Origin: Beroe ovata
Taxonomy: Eukaryota > Ctenophora > Nuda > Beroida > Beroidae
Direction of reading: 5' to 3'
Length of the DNA stretch: 26,686 bases
Assembly (NCBI GenBank): GCA_946803715.1
Contig: CAMPET010000208.1
Span: 33,157-59,842, forward strand
Shown here in pieces: positions 10,989 through 20,614 of this stretch. The notes under the pieces are model-generated. The model was given only the letters and a program-made list of their open reading frames with translations. It did no database searches and had not been told where the DNA came from. Positions within the stretch are counted from its first letter, which is position 1. Each line of letters begins with the position of its first letter. The position numbers were made by a program, and so were the translations under genes.

Positions 10989-11062
10989 CAACATTTGTTA
11001 GTTTCTAGCATGTGTTTAACTCTCATTCCACACTTAACAAAGCTGTTTTACTTGGTGGCACC

Positions 11063-11068
11063 AATAAA
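11063..11068 (+). terminator. Poly(A) signal AATAAA of the amidohydrolase gene
   Basis: AATAAA 75 bp downstream of the amidohydrolase stop codon. The convergent IQANK1-like gene ends at 11118, so the two 3' UTRs are likely to abut or overlap. Confidence 0.65.
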
Positions 11069-11117
11069 AAACTGAGTCTATGCGCACGATAAAAACATTG
11101 TCCATCCTCTCTAGTTT

Positions 11118-14100
11118 CTATTCTTTGGGTGGGGCAGGTTTCACTCTGATAACGTAGAACATGTCGAGAAGCTCGGGGATGGGCTCTGCGTTTGTCATCA
11201 GCCAGAACTTGAAATCCCCCATCCGGGCCCAGAACATCTTCTCCTCATACTCGGGACCGTCTTCCTGGAACAGATACACGTGTTTTCAGTGCAAATACAC
11301 GTGTTTTGAGTACGTGTTTATTCCATGTTTAACATGAAATAAACGCACTGAACAGTTTAACTTAAATTGTTCTAGGAGGGTGGAATTTAAGTATTGGCCA
11401 AACCTGTGTCTGCAAGTAAGCTCCTAGGTTAAACTTAAAGTTGTTCTTATTAATTTGTGTATGAATGTGGTTAGGAGATCTTCCATGAGTCTAACCTTTT
11501 TAGTAATTTGGTTGAATTTCTCCTCAGTCACCAGTGTTTTGTCGATAACCCAATCCAGAAGACCCGACTTTATCTCGTCAAATCGGCTCTTGACTACGTG
11601 AAACATGTCACACCCCATTAGATCAATCACTAGCGGTTTTCCATACCTCACTGCACCCAGAAGCGCTAGTCTGAGAGCGTTTTCATGGTAACAGAGGGTA
11701 GTGTGAGTGGTAACAGTGTTGTCATGGTAACAAATGCTAGTGTGAATGATAACAATATCAGAACTATTATATATATATATAGTGTTGTCATGGTAACAAT
11801 TGGTAGAACCTGATTCTATCTGGTTCCATGTTTGCAGGATTAACAGCATTCAGGTAGTTAGTGTCGCTGTATCTCACGAATATGGATGCCTGACCTGTTT
11901 CATCGATGATTAGCGGCCACCTGAAGCATGAAGTAAAGCATCAACTATTCACTTGGTCAAAAGAGGATATTAATCAGATTATCTAGGTATCTGAATCAAT
12001 AAATGCATTATCTGCACACTCAAACACGCACCTCCCATCTTCCTTTATCTTGTTCCCAACATCTCTGATCAGTACATCCTCCAATTCCCGGACAGTCACA
12101 TTCACCCCCACACTCTCTTCCTCTGTTTTCTGAGATTTCATAATGATGAGGGTTAGGTTCTAAATATGGTTCTAAATATTCCTCTAATTCATCTCCTAGT
12201 GAGTAGGAGACCTCAGTAGGTGCGTGGGTTGAGGAAGCTGGTTTTTCTGATTGCTCCTTGGGAGCAGACTTCTCTGACCTTTTACTAGGGACTTTCTTAT
12301 TGGCACGAGGCTTGTTGGTCGGTTTATTAGGTCTGGACATGCCAAAATAGAGCAGTGAACACAGATTTCGGACTGTTTACAACGGAACAGTAGCAAATGT
12401 AGAATATATATGTCTAAGTTTCCCTGCAGCTTTTTTGATATCGCTTTGGCGATGTGACAAGCAATTTGTAATGAATCGTGCTTGTTGTTTGTTATCTGTG
12501 AGGTAATGCCCAGTGTGTATGTATATCGCACTGATATAAAGAACGGGTATAAAGGGAACTGATAAGCGATAGATCAACCATTATGTCCAGACAGTAGACA
12601 ATTTTCATGTTAGCAATTGAAAAAATCTTAAACTGACCACTTTCTGCTCCTCTCTTAGCTGTAGTCTCATCAACTGTAACTCTCTCCTTGCCTCCTCCAC
12701 TCTTATCTTCAGAATTTCTACCTCACCTTCCGCTTCGTGTACACTTTGCAGCGTCACCTGTAAAATACAGGTGTTAGCATTGTTATATTACTGCTGTGAA
12801 ACAGAGAAAGTAGGTGCTTGCGCGATGCGCGCGCAGCATATCGTCATAGAACAGATACACCGATTGCTGAAAACACATGGGTAATTTTGGATACGTGTCG
12901 CGTCCTACGCAAAGTATGATTCATCACAATTGTATCCCAGATTTATGCCGATGTAATTCGATTTAGGTTCAAGTCAAGCCTCAGAGGAGCAAGTAAAGGC
13001 TTCAAATCCATTCGCAGTCGATTCAGTGATAATGATGGTTATAATGTGAAAAATCGGAGAAAATTTTTTGTCATTCCAAGCATCCTGGATTTGATTGTGT
13101 GGATTGAGTGGAGGGTCCAAAAAATTTTGTCGAGAAGAACCAAGAGGAATGGGCGCCATAAAGAGGAATGAGGATAGTTCCCAAACTAGAAACATCTATC
13201 ATAGCTCGAGGACCATTAGAAACTCGGACCACAAAATCTCACGTTAATCCGATCCTACAACCGGGACCTGCACGCTGTCGGCTTCAACCTTAGGATCCAC
13301 TGAAAACTTGGCTAACAGAGGGAAAAGTGAGTTGAAGTGTTGAATCACTCTGTAGTTCCCGTATCGAGAAATACTATCCAGTATACTACCCAGTATACCA
13401 ATCCCCTGGTTTCTGGGCTACACTCACACAGTATTTATCACAGGATGATGTAAGCTACTATCGTGTGACATCGGAAACGTGATTTCCCCCATCTTTCCAG
13501 CGGACATCTAACTGACCATGCTGTTACGTCATAATGTCCCTATAATTGAGTAACTGCTAAAACACACGTGTCAAATGACCAGGGGTCACTAGGTACAATA
13601 CTCCTCCCTGATTGGTTGATAGGACTGTCTCTGTGCTGTGATTGGCTGGCCGTGATTGACATACAAGCGGCTATACTCACGCTGACATTGAAGAAGAATG
13701 CTACGATAAGAGAAAGTGAGCATCCCTTATCTTTTCACGATTCTTCTTTTTTCTCTGGATTGTTTTTCCACAGAACCTATTCACTGTTGCTATAGCAACA
13801 AAGTGTTGCATATCTTATTCTGTTGCTAAGGAAACCTGCCGATCAGTAGAATCTGAATAACGCTTCCTCACATACATAAGATCTATACCATTTCCACTTT
13901 TCACACGCTATCTGATATAGAATAATGAATTCAAAAGTTTGGCCCAAAACACTGCTTGAATGTGATCTTAGTATGACAGGTTTATGAAACTACTGTATCC
14001 TGTTGGTATCCTGTAGATTCTAAACAGGAACCGGAACTTAGATCATATTTTTCAGATCGTGACATTATCGACACAGTGGGCAGCACTACACTTCTAGCTT

Positions 14101-17100
14101 CTCCGCAATCAATCATCACTGATAGTGAGTAATAAGCCAGAGTTTAGTGGGCTAGAATTCAGCTTCAGCATGGATAGATTAAGTGTAAGTGATAATTCTC
14201 TAATGAATGATGACTGTTATTTCAGTGGTTAATCAACTTGCTGGACTGAGAGACCCCTCTCCGACCCTCTACCCCCAATCTCCTCTACTCCCTCCCATCT
14301 TCTCCCCTCTGATAGCTAAACCCACCCCTCTCATTCCACTTACCTGGAGACACCCTGGTGTCAGGAAACCATCATGGGTTACTGGAAATCACAAGTTTCT
14401 ACAAGTGGAAAGTAGTACACAAGAAATTAGTCCTCTGGAAGGACAACCCGTACAGGATAGCAGTGCATTGTTTGATATTGCACAGGAAAACAGTGTACAG
14501 GATCCTGTTGATATTGGAGAAGATGTGAAATTACAGAGGAGGCATGTTAATAGAAGACATCCTCTGCCTCCCATTGATTCTCGAGTAAAGAGCAAGCTGA
14601 GGGGAGCGTTCTACCGCCCTATAACACGACAATCAAGTATAACTGGGACAGAGATCAGCAGTGTCTCACATGGTGGAGACAGTGAGACAAGCAGTGTCTC
14701 AAACACTAGAGACAGTGAGAAGAGTGTCTCACATATTGGAGACAGTGAGACAAGCAATGTTTCACATAGTGGAGACAGTGAGACGAGTGTCTCACATAGT
14801 GGAGACAGTGAGACGAGTGTCTCACATAGTGGAGACAGTGAGACGAGTGTCTCACATAGTGGAGACAGTGAGACAAGTGTCTCACGTCATGTTGGGGACT
14901 CCGAGACACACGGTGTCTCACAACAGCGAGACAGTAACGGTTGTAGTAGAGACACGCCTCGCCAAGACTGTGATACCAAATCAGGTGAGTGAACCACCAT
15001 TTCCCCTCTCTGTTTTTTAAATCATAGACACATGAAACATAGGCAGTAGGCAAAAACCATGGGCAGAACCAATGTTATAGACCACATAACGTTTCCGGCA
15101 GATCAAGCACCTCCAGAGTTTAGTTACAATGTGAACGAGTTGCGAGCATTCAAGTGTAACCATGGCAACTGTAGTTACAGTGCTAAACAATACAACCAAC
15201 TAGGTAGAGTTGTAGTGGCATGGTGTTTCCATAGTGGCACTTAATTCACTGCATAGTTACCATGGTGACAAACTGTTTCCTCCCAGTTCGGCACTGGAAA
15301 ACTCACAGTGGTGAGAAACCGTATCAATGCACGTGGTGTGAGTACAGCGCGGCCCTAAAACACAACCTGTTACAACATTTGTGGAGCAAACACAGTCTCA
15401 AGAAGAAATACCAGGTTATCTATCTGTTGCTTTTCTTGCTCCTCTATAAACGTTTTCTCTGTTATACTTGCGCCTATCTTTTTCTCTATCTTATTTTTCT
15501 GCTACCTCTCATTCCCTCCCTACTCCTTCACAAACGCACTCATTCCCTCCCTGCTCCTTGACAAACCCACTCTCAGTGCACGATGTGTGATTATTCTGCT
15601 ACTCGACGAGATTACCTGGCTGCCCACGTTTCCACGCACACGGGACTCAAACTCTACTCGTGTGAGCTGTGCAGCTGGAGAACCGGACTGAAAAGCAACC
15701 TCACCCAGCACATGAAGAAAAAACATTTCAGCAGCGGGTAACATGAATAACACAGTGACCCGTAACATTAGTGTTACAAGAGACAGCGTAACATGTAGCA
15801 CTGTAACTATCTAACAGTAACACACATTCACTTTATTGTTGAGGGCCTTGGTTAGGTTATTTTACTTTTTACCTCTTTTAACAGTACTTTGCTTTTGTGA
15901 ACAATCATCTTCGTTAATGTTTTCGTGATTATTTTGAGACTTTTTAGCCATGATTTGTGTTTTGTTACGAATGCTTGAATCAATTATTCACATAATCTTC
16001 ATTGTAAACTAAAACCTTGGTTACCAACCTCGTGTTTCGAACGCATTCCCTTGGTAAGTACTAACCTCAACATGCGTTCCCTTGGCAACACACATATCGT
16101 GCTCGTATATCCGCTTATTGAGGTCATTGTAACTGCGTACAAGTTGCTTCTCCAGTGTTTTGAACGTTTCATCCGCCTTGTCTATCTTGTCTTGTATGGC
16201 GTCCACCTTCATTTGAGTGTACTCTGCTTGTGCAGATGCTGGGAGAGGAAGGCATGTGCTAACAGTGTATCATGTGTGTCATGTGTATCATGTGTGTCAT
16301 ATGTGTCATATGTGTCATGTGTGTTATGTGCGTCATGTGTATCATGTGTGTCATGTGTATCATGTGTGTCATTTGTGTCATATGTGTCATATGTGTCATG
16401 TGTATCATGTGTGTCATGTGTATCATGTGTGTCATGTGTGTCAGCTCAGGGTGTGATGGTTTCACTGACGATTGTTTACCCCGTTTCTCTTGCTCTAGTT
16501 GGAGATTGTGAAGCAGTCTCTCGGTATCAGCAGTGTCCCACTCTTTTAGTATCTGTGTAGTAGTAATCAAGTAATAACAAGTTGTCACGGCAACTGATAA
16601 AGCAGTTGTCATAGCAAAACGATGAGGTAAAAGGTGTGCACGTGAAATATTCACCTCTTTGATGACCGAGCTTGTCGAGATGTCAGCGGGAGTTGCTCCA
16701 TCATCAGCCCTTATTCTGGGATCGCCCCCACACTGTAACAGCTCCTGTACAGTGTCAACATGGCCGGCAAATGCAGCCCTGTAAATGGGTGTTCTCCCAT
16801 ACATGCCCTTACTGTTCGGGTCAGCGCCTTCCGATACTAACCACTTGATAACCTGCATGATGTGTGTCTTGTTAGACATACAAGTGGGTTCTCTGATTCT
16901 GTCTCGCAATGTCACATTGTCACATTGTCACATTGTGACATTGTGACATTGTCACATGTCACATTGTCACATGTCACATTGTGACATTGTGACATTGTGA
17001 CATTGTGACATTGTCACCATGTCACATTGTCACATTGTCACATTGTCACATGTCACATGTCACATTGTCACATTGTGTGAGTTACCTCTGAGGCACCACC

Positions 17101-18155
17101 TGCAGCAGCTTCACTCAATGGAGTGTAATCATTTGCATCACTACACTCTACAAGTTCCATTTTCTTACGGGAGAGTCTCGCAGGGTGCACTTCATCGTCT
17201 TTACAATTCTTCCTAAACTCATCAATTGCCTGCAAGCATAGAATTGGCATTGATAACCTTCTTTTCACAGAATAACGTAAGAATAATCAGTGGTCACGAA
17301 ATATACGAATACAAACTTCAGTTATTGTTTGTTGTATGTCCTGTAATTCCCCATCAAATGCACTCTCCAAAATAACCTTCATTCTCTTCAAGTGGTTCTG
17401 AAAAAGAAAAATTGCCATAACAAGAATTTTTTACAAAATAAGAATGGGTCCAAATCCCGATCTTGATTCCTGTGTTACATCTTCTATTTCATCAAATGAA
17501 GGCACGTTTTACTGTCTTCTTGGATCATCACAATGTAGCCATTGATTACTTGCATAACAGATTAGATGGTCAAAGGTAGTTATCTACCTTGCGTTCACGT
17601 TCTTGCTGCAACCATTTTTCATGTTCCCTATCGTCTCTCTCTTTCTCCAACTTGATAAGTTTCAGCCAAGCATCTCTTTCTGCCTGTAAAGTCTTGAGCA
17701 TAGAGCTTGAGAAAAAATGGAAGCATAGAATGGATAATGAATTGTTCCAAACTAGCCAAATTTTCAAGTAGATTGCACAAAACCTCCTCCATAAGCCTGT
17801 CCATTTCTTCCTTTTTCTTCCTAGCTTCCTCTTCAATTTGTTTTTTCTTGTAGGACCTGTAGGCTCCTTGGATTTTGATAACAGCATCAATTTGCCTTTG
17901 GCTCCACTTAGGCTTGTCAGGTTCAGGTGCTTTCTGGGATTATAGCTACCATTTATCTGAAATGAACGAAAAAAACTTCTTCATGTGAAGTGGATATGAA
18001 CATAAGGCACTTGCCTTCCCAGTCTTGGTTGCTACAGCCTTGCCACCCCTTGTTGAATTTGCTGCTGGTTTACCTCTTGTTCCTTTAGAACCTCCTCTGA
18101 CAGCTGGAGCAGTGCCTCTTTTAGAGGGACCTCCACGAGCCACACGAGGGGGCAT
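11118..18155 (-). CDS. IQANK1: IQ-motif and ankyrin-repeat protein, IQANK1-like, 13 exons
   Basis: Minus-strand exons, 5' to 3': 18155-18015, 17933-17784, 17683-17588, 17397-17317, 17229-17086, 16852-16655, 16552-16480, 16238-16066, 12757-12638, 12129-12032, 11920-11810, 11670-11496, 11264-11118. Phases agree, giving 568 aa. Order: a basic Arg/Gly/Lys-rich N-terminus (1-47), an IQ motif (VIKIQGAYRSYKKKQ, about 65-80, likely calmodulin-binding), Glu/Lys-rich coiled coil (80-160), ankyrin repeats (about 185-265, TPLSEAAAGGASEVIKWLVS and TPIYRAAFAGHVDTVQELL), coiled coil (290-395), then a conserved C-terminal region (RWPLIIDETGQASIFVRYSD, ALLGAVRYGKPLVIDLMGCD). This architecture matches vertebrate IQANK1, whose function is poorly known. 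Intron 1 has a GC donor (AAG|GCAAGT). The 3.3-kb intron 8 hosts an antisense zinc-finger gene. GCAG just before the ATG may be a splice acceptor from a 5' UTR exon. Reading through the exon 8 donor would give a short isoform stopping at 16021. Confidence 0.85.
11670..11809 (-). repeat. IQANK1 intron 11 made of repeated TGTTACCATGACAAC-like units
   Basis: On the minus strand, TTGTTACCATGACAACACT-type units recur about every 50 bp (near 11795, 11735 and 11690), separated by an (AT)n tract at 11770-11780. These are X-box-like half-palindromes. They sit between the exon 11 donor (11809) and the exon 12 acceptor (11671). Confidence 0.7.
12020..12340 (-). other. Lys/Pro/Ser-rich open frame, possible alternative first exon
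   Basis: A 106-codon minus-strand frame starting with ATG at 12340. Its first 37 residues are very basic (MSRPNKPTNKPRANKK...) and it then becomes acidic (LGDELEEYLEPYLEPNPHHYE). It overlaps IQANK1 exon 10 in a different frame. A phase-0 GT (ACTGAG|GTCTCC) inside it could join exon 10 in frame and give an alternative N-terminus, but this donor is weak. No family is recognised; it may be chance. Confidence 0.25.
12758..13567. other. 5' part of the large IQANK1 intron, before the nested gene
   Basis: No supported exon. A GC-rich run (CGCGATGCGCGCGC) lies at about 12819-12833. A fragment of the 170-bp repeat family lies at about 13190-13260. Repeated CAGTATAC elements are at about 13378-13400. 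The first exon or exons of the nested zinc-finger gene probably lie here or just after, but I cannot define them. Confidence 0.5.
13190..13260 (+). repeat. Solitary fragment of the ~170-bp dispersed repeat family
   Basis: The segment with CATAGCTCGAGGACCATTAG, AAACTCGGAC and GTTAATCCGATCCTAC matches the core of the tandem units at 22060-22450 (CACAGCTCAAGGACCATTAG, AAGCTCGGACAG, GTCAATCCAAT). It lies in the same orientation as those units. Confidence 0.8.
13786..13799 (+). repeat. GTTGCTATAGCAAC palindrome near the nested gene
   Basis: Identical to the 14-bp palindrome at 4085-4098. It lies just after the putative upstream exon of the zinc-finger gene that ends at 13715. A second half-site, TGTTGCTAAGGAAAC, follows at about 13821. 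Confidence 0.7.
14017..15741 (+). CDS. C2H2 zinc-finger protein nested in an IQANK1 intron
   Basis: Exons 14017-14124, 14226-14984, 15081 (or 15102)-15203, 15287-15414 and 15577-15741 join in phase. An upstream exon ending at 13715 (LKKNATIRE) also fits the phase, but no initiating ATG was found, so the 5' end is unresolved. An ATG does form across the 14124/14226 junction. The C-terminus has four C2H2 fingers: CNHGNC...H-x3-H, CTWC...H-x4-H with the linker HSGEKPYQ, CTMC...H-x3-H and CELC...H-x4-H, ending KKKHFSSG. The N-terminal part is Pro/Ser-rich and has a tandem SVSHSGDSET decapeptide array. A nuclear DNA-binding role follows from the family; the target is unknown. The gene lies wholly within intron 8 of IQANK1 on the opposite strand. 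No orthologue is recognised. Confidence 0.85.
14661..14930 (+). repeat. 30-bp coding minisatellite (SVSHSGDSET repeat) with inverted symmetry
   Basis: About eight units, four of them nearly identical with a 30-bp period. Each junction contains GTGAGACGAGTGTCTCAC, a 7-bp stem with a 4-base loop, at 14778, 14808 and 14838, with an AGAC-A variant at 14868. It encodes Ser/Thr/Asp/Glu-rich decapeptides, with likely phosphorylation-prone serines, before the zinc fingers. Confidence 0.9.
15862..15951 (-). other. Small Lys-rich ORF (29 codons) with nearby AATAAA
   Basis: Minus-strand ATG at 15951 opens MAKKSQNNHENINEDDCSQK and closes at a TAA at 15862-15864. An AATAAA follows on the same strand at about 15836-15831. 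It lies in IQANK1 intron 8, just downstream of exon 8. It might be 3' UTR of a short IQANK1 isoform, a microprotein or chance. No family is recognised. Confidence 0.2.
16263..16444. repeat. 9-bp minisatellite TGTGTCATG in IQANK1 intron 7
   Basis: About twenty tandem units of TGTGTCATG or TGTATCATG with TATGTGTCA variants. The 9-bp period keeps all frames open and creates spurious Cys/Met/Val- or His/Met/Thr-rich ORFs on both strands. It lies between the exon 7 donor (16479) and the exon 8 acceptor (16239). Confidence 0.95.
16913..17076. repeat. Mixed-orientation CACATTGT minisatellite in IQANK1 intron 5
   Basis: Units of 5-8 bp in both orientations (CACATTGT and its near-complement GTGACATT) alternate, giving many TGTCACA...TGTGACA inverted repeats. 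Hairpin or cruciform formation is possible. It occupies the intron between exon 5 (17086) and exon 6 (16852). Confidence 0.9.
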
Positions 18156-19200
18156 GCCTGCTTGATGAAAAATTTGATGTAACAATTAAAAAGTATGGTA
18201 AGGATTTAAGGAGATGTTTCAAAAAACTACACAAACAAATGAAACCTATGAAAAATTAGAAAAAGTGGGTTGGTAGAGTCAAGAGTCACGAAGAGTCGTA
18301 GATCAAGAGTCACAAAAATATAGGAATGTCTTTTGGCACCCAGCTCAGATGGATCATCAATAAGATATAAATGAATTTACCATTAACAGACTTACAAAAA
18401 AATGAAAAAATTGTGGATTTGAAAATTTGGGAATTTTAACTATCGGATTATTGAATAAAGCGCGCGTCGCGATCGTTTAATTGATTTTCCGAGTTTCAAA
18501 TATCACAAGTGTGTTCTGTGCACACGTTGTGCGCTCTGTTCTACTATGTGAACTGAATAATCGGATCGTAGAAAGGAGACGCGCAGCGCGGCGCGCGCGG
18601 AGTATTTATATTTGGATCACGTAGCGCGGGAACAATCACAAATGAAACCGGAATAGAACAAAATCAATTTGATGCGTTTATTTAATTGCAATTTTTTTAG
18701 CACAGTCAATTTAGCGTGTATAATGAAATACAAATGGCTTTAATTTTGATCAGACGCGCCCGACTGCCCGAGCCGCGTGGCTTTCGGAAACTGCGCGGCG
18801 CGATATGATTGTCTGGCGATGCTAGACCGCTGATGCAAGCCGCGAAGTGGCTTCTGTCTGAGAATAAGTTTGCGCCGCGCGCGCAAAACGAAATTCTCGA
18901 CAGGGTCTATCATCGATCGACAAATCCAAGGACTTCAAACTCAGAGGCAATTCTGAAAATTCAATATCAAATCTATATATCTTGTTATATGTAAAAAATA
19001 TATCGTGCATTGGGTCCCGCAATATTTTCAAATTATTTATTTATTTATTTTATTTATACTGCTGTTTTTGTATTTTTTCTAGTGTTCTCAGCATTTCCAA
19101 TTATGTAGTGATTTGTTCATGTTGCCTTCTTGCATTATCATAATACTCTCAAACCCTGGCATCATCAAACCCTACCTTTGAAGAAAATTCTTACTGCTGT
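18156..19200. promoter_or_regulatory. Divergent promoter region of IQANK1 (-) and C5orf22 (+) with CpG-rich core
   Basis: The 1,045 bp between two divergent start codons. Two CpG-dense segments (about 18460-18620 and 18755-18890, with GCGCGCG and GCGCGGCGCGCGCGG) stand out from an AT-rich background. A TTTATTTATTT tract is at about 19035-19055, nearer the C5orf22 start. The arrangement suggests a shared bidirectional promoter; exact transcription starts are not visible. A short direct repeat of AGAGTCAC lies at about 18280-18312. No coding exon is supported. Confidence 0.5.
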
Positions 19201-20380
19201 ATGATGCCTTTGAAGATTCCTATTGAAGTTGTTGATGATCACAATGAAGCTCTTAATTTCTACTATAAGTTGATTGCCAGAAACAAGATCCCTTTTGAAG
19301 GTTTGTGTTTGGTCCACTTTGATAGTCATCCTGATCTTGCTTGTCCGGAGACCATACCTATTGAACAGGTGAATAAGTTTGAAAACATGATATATTTGTC
19401 TTAACTAGAATAAGGCAGAAAACTTATCAAGTCAGTAGCCACATGACACTACTTTATCATTTCAGTTCACTAGCAGAAATCAATTGCTTGACAATCTCAC
19501 AATATCTGATTGGATCCTCCCTGCTGTATATCAGCAACATTTCACCACAGTTGTGTGGATCAAGCCACCATGGGCAAATCAAATTCCCTCAGGCACATAT
19601 TCAATTAATATTGGAAGAGACCAAAACGGGTTATTGAAAACATCATCATCTTTAGCATACTATGTGTCTGAACTGTGTTCTTTTGAGGACCTTAAAAATA
19701 CCAAAACTTTAGATCTAATCATAATTGAGCTAGATATACACAAAGATAATCTTTTAGAATCCCTTCATATGTTGAGACATGTTCTACAAAATAGGAATTG
19801 GTGTCTAGATGTTGATATGGACTTTTTCTCAACCCAGAATCCTTTTAAATCTATACTTGGAGAACACTTTGATTTCATTCACGATCTTTTTAAATTTGTT
19901 GAAAGAGAGGATGTACAAGAGTCACTCAAAAACAGAGAAATTCAGCTCAATTGTTTAGAATACATTTGCAACTCTGATTCATCAGCCATGATCCACGATA
20001 CTTCTTCCAAATATAGTGATTTTCATCAGTCACTGCTCCAGATATACCCCAATCTTCATGAGGATATTTCCAAAGCAAAATGTAAGGCATCAAGTGATGA
20101 GTTTGTAACTGACTTGTTTTACATAGGACAGCAAACTGAGCTGCCTGACCATGTATCATCTATGCCTGAGATTAGAGACCTCCTTGACAAAACAGAAAGG
20201 TTGTTACAAATGTTAAGTGAATGTGATTGTGTTAGTGATCCAGTTGCTATATCACTTGCTAGATCAGAGTATGATGAGTACTCAGCACCTGACACTTTGG
20301 ATTTTGTTCACTGTTCTCTAATCTGCATGCTCAAGAAGATTTATGACATTTCCTCAAATGCCAAGTGTCCTAAGTTGTAG
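19201..20380 (+). CDS. C5orf22: UPF0489 family protein, C5orf22 homologue, 2 exons
   Basis: Exons 19201-19368 and 19466-20380 give 360 aa (human about 442; the human protein has a longer poorly conserved middle). The N-terminus [15 protein letters not shown] matches human WVVEDHQEVLPFIY, followed by HFDSHPDL (39-46), [16 protein letters not shown] and WIKPPW, then [14 protein letters not shown] (170-183), [12 protein letters not shown] and ARSEYDEY near the end. The HxDxHxD and DxDxD pairs are the layout of metal ligands in the arginase/deacetylase fold, so a metal-dependent hydrolase is a reasonable inference, but no activity is established for this family. No signal peptide or membrane segment is seen. 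It lies head-to-head with IQANK1 and 234 bp ahead of SPICE1, with no obvious AATAAA between them. Confidence 0.92.
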
Positions 20381-20614
20381 TTGTTTTTAAAATAAGATTT
20401 GTTTTTGATGATAATAATATTACATTGTTGTGGTTATTCAGAGCTTGATCAATCATGGAATAATCAAATTCACTCTCTGTTTCATTGATGCTGTTAATCA
20501 GTTTTCAATCTCTCAGTATCATGCAAATTTTTATGTCATATCCTAAGCGCATAATATGAACAAGTTTCATGAAAACCATCATTGATTACCCGATCAATCA
20601 TTATTGTTAGCACT

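Noticed and set aside
14661-14930. CRISPR-like array of regular repeats
   Set aside because: Units are contiguous 30-bp tandem repeats without unique spacers and lie inside a coding exon of a eukaryotic gene.
14706-15053. Minus-strand frame rich in HCLHYVRHSS repeats
   Set aside because: It is the antisense of the SVSHSGDSET coding repeat; the plus strand has consistent splicing and zinc fingers.
16051-16560. Cys/Val/Ser-rich open frame on the plus strand and His/Met/Thr-rich frame on the minus strand
   Set aside because: They are translations of the 9-bp TGTGTCATG minisatellite in an IQANK1 intron; the period of nine keeps any frame open.
18809-18994. 61-codon plus-strand frame as a 5' exon of C5orf22
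   Set aside because: The C5orf22 N-terminus already aligns from the ATG at 19201, and this frame has no similarity and ends in a stop without a clear donor.
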